Below, one piece after another: positions 5,682 through 6,034 of a stretch of 6,034 nucleotides of DNA. Position 1 is the stretch's first letter. Every line of letters starts with the position of its first letter. Under the pieces are notes generated by a model. That model ran no database searches, was not told the DNA's origin, and was given only the letters and a program-made list of their open reading frames with translations. Both the position numbers and the translations under genes were made by a program. Source of the stretch: Reyranella sp. (GTDB taxonomy: Bacteria > Pseudomonadota > Alphaproteobacteria > Reyranellales > Reyranellaceae); contig JAUXST010000734.1 of assembly GCA_030679805.1 (NCBI GenBank), positions 1 through 6,034 of the forward strand. The letters are read 5' to 3'.

Positions 5682-6034
5682 ATGCCGCTGGAGAGTGACC
5701 TCTATGCGCCGGTCAAGGCGCTGCTGGAAGGACAAGGTTATGTCGTGAAGGGCGAGGTGCGCGGCTGCGATGTCGTGGCGGTGCGCGGCGCCGAGCCGCC
5801 GGTCGTGGTCGAACTGAAGCGCGCCTTCGGGATTGGCCTCGTCTTGCAGGGCGTCGATCGTCTCGCGCTGACCGATCTCGTCTATCTTGCCGTCGGCGCC
5901 TGGCCCAAGCAGATGAAGGGCGTGAAGAAGCTCTGCCGCCGCCTCGGCCTCGGCCTGATGGTCGTGGTGGCCGAGCGCTGCGACGTGGTGCTCGATCCGA
6001 TGCCCTACCTGCCGCGCAAGAACAAGCGCAAGGC
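5682..6034 (+). CDS. DUF2161-type PD-(D/E)XK phosphodiesterase-like protein, N-terminal part (3' end outside window)
   Basis: The 117 codons present match the DUF2161 family, predicted PD-(D/E)XK-fold phosphodiesterases with no settled biological role. The start MPLESDLYAPVKALLEGQGY is typical of that family: a helix and then a strand. The nuclease-like core follows, with Glu25 and Asp30 in GEVRGCDVVAVRG and Glu44-x-Lys46 in VVVELKRAF. Gln56 in LQGVDRLALTD is the conserved glutamine of the next helix. The LCRRLGLGLMVV strand and DPMPYLPRKN segment close the recognisable domain, and a C-terminal half is expected beyond the window. ATG 5682 is the first possible start, since an in-frame TAA at 5673-5675 lies three codons upstream. 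There is no room for a normal Shine-Dalgarno in frame context, and none is visible. Metal-binding residues look intact, so the protein could be an active nuclease, although activity has not been shown for the family as far as I know. Confidence 0.88.
   Translation, partial: MPLESDLYAPVKALLEGQGYVVKGEVRGCDVVAVRGAEPPVVVELKRAFGIGLVLQGVDRLALTDLVYLAVGAWPKQMKGVKKLCRRLGLGLMVVVAERCDVVLDPMPYLPRKNKRK

Overview
The window is GC-rich DNA (roughly two-thirds G+C by eye) with compact bacterial gene spacing. Protein relatives I recognise point to a proteobacterium, most likely an alphaproteobacterium; a Reyranella- or Bradyrhizobium-like host is only a guess. There is no sign of phage, insertion sequence, CRISPR, rRNA or tRNA.

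Left part (1-1402, minus strand): two genes read leftwards as a probable operon. A phytanoyl-CoA dioxygenase-like Fe(II)/2-oxoglutarate oxygenase (500-1402) comes first, then an aldo/keto reductase (1-489) that runs off the left edge. Between this pair and the next operon lies a 126-base divergent control region with a perfect 8-bp dyad (1432-1452).

Centre (1529-4626, plus strand): a two-gene operon. The first gene is a long-form, AMP-phosphorylase-type member of the thymidine phosphorylase superfamily. The second is a beta-CASP metallo-beta-lactamase nuclease of the RNA-acting type. They share an ATGA stop/start overlap. A reasonable but unproven reading is that the nuclease acts on RNA and the phosphorylase acts on nucleosides or nucleotides, feeding ribose phosphate back to central metabolism.

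Right part (4627-6034): a small lipoprotein gene (4702-5037) is followed after 31 bases by a broken gene (5069-5312). The broken gene keeps a good ribosome binding site and start, but its recognisable protein is spread over several frames. It meets, tail to tail, a small minus-strand gene for a single-span membrane protein (5309-5617). Divergent from that gene is the 5' part of a DUF2161-type PD-(D/E)XK protein (5682 onward), whose start codon may be used on a nearly leaderless mRNA.

Most of the window is ordinary chromosomal gene content. The points most worth a second look are the freshly broken gene, the dyad in the divergent promoter region, the phosphorylase/RNA-nuclease coupling with its unusual C-terminal tail, and the possible leaderless start.
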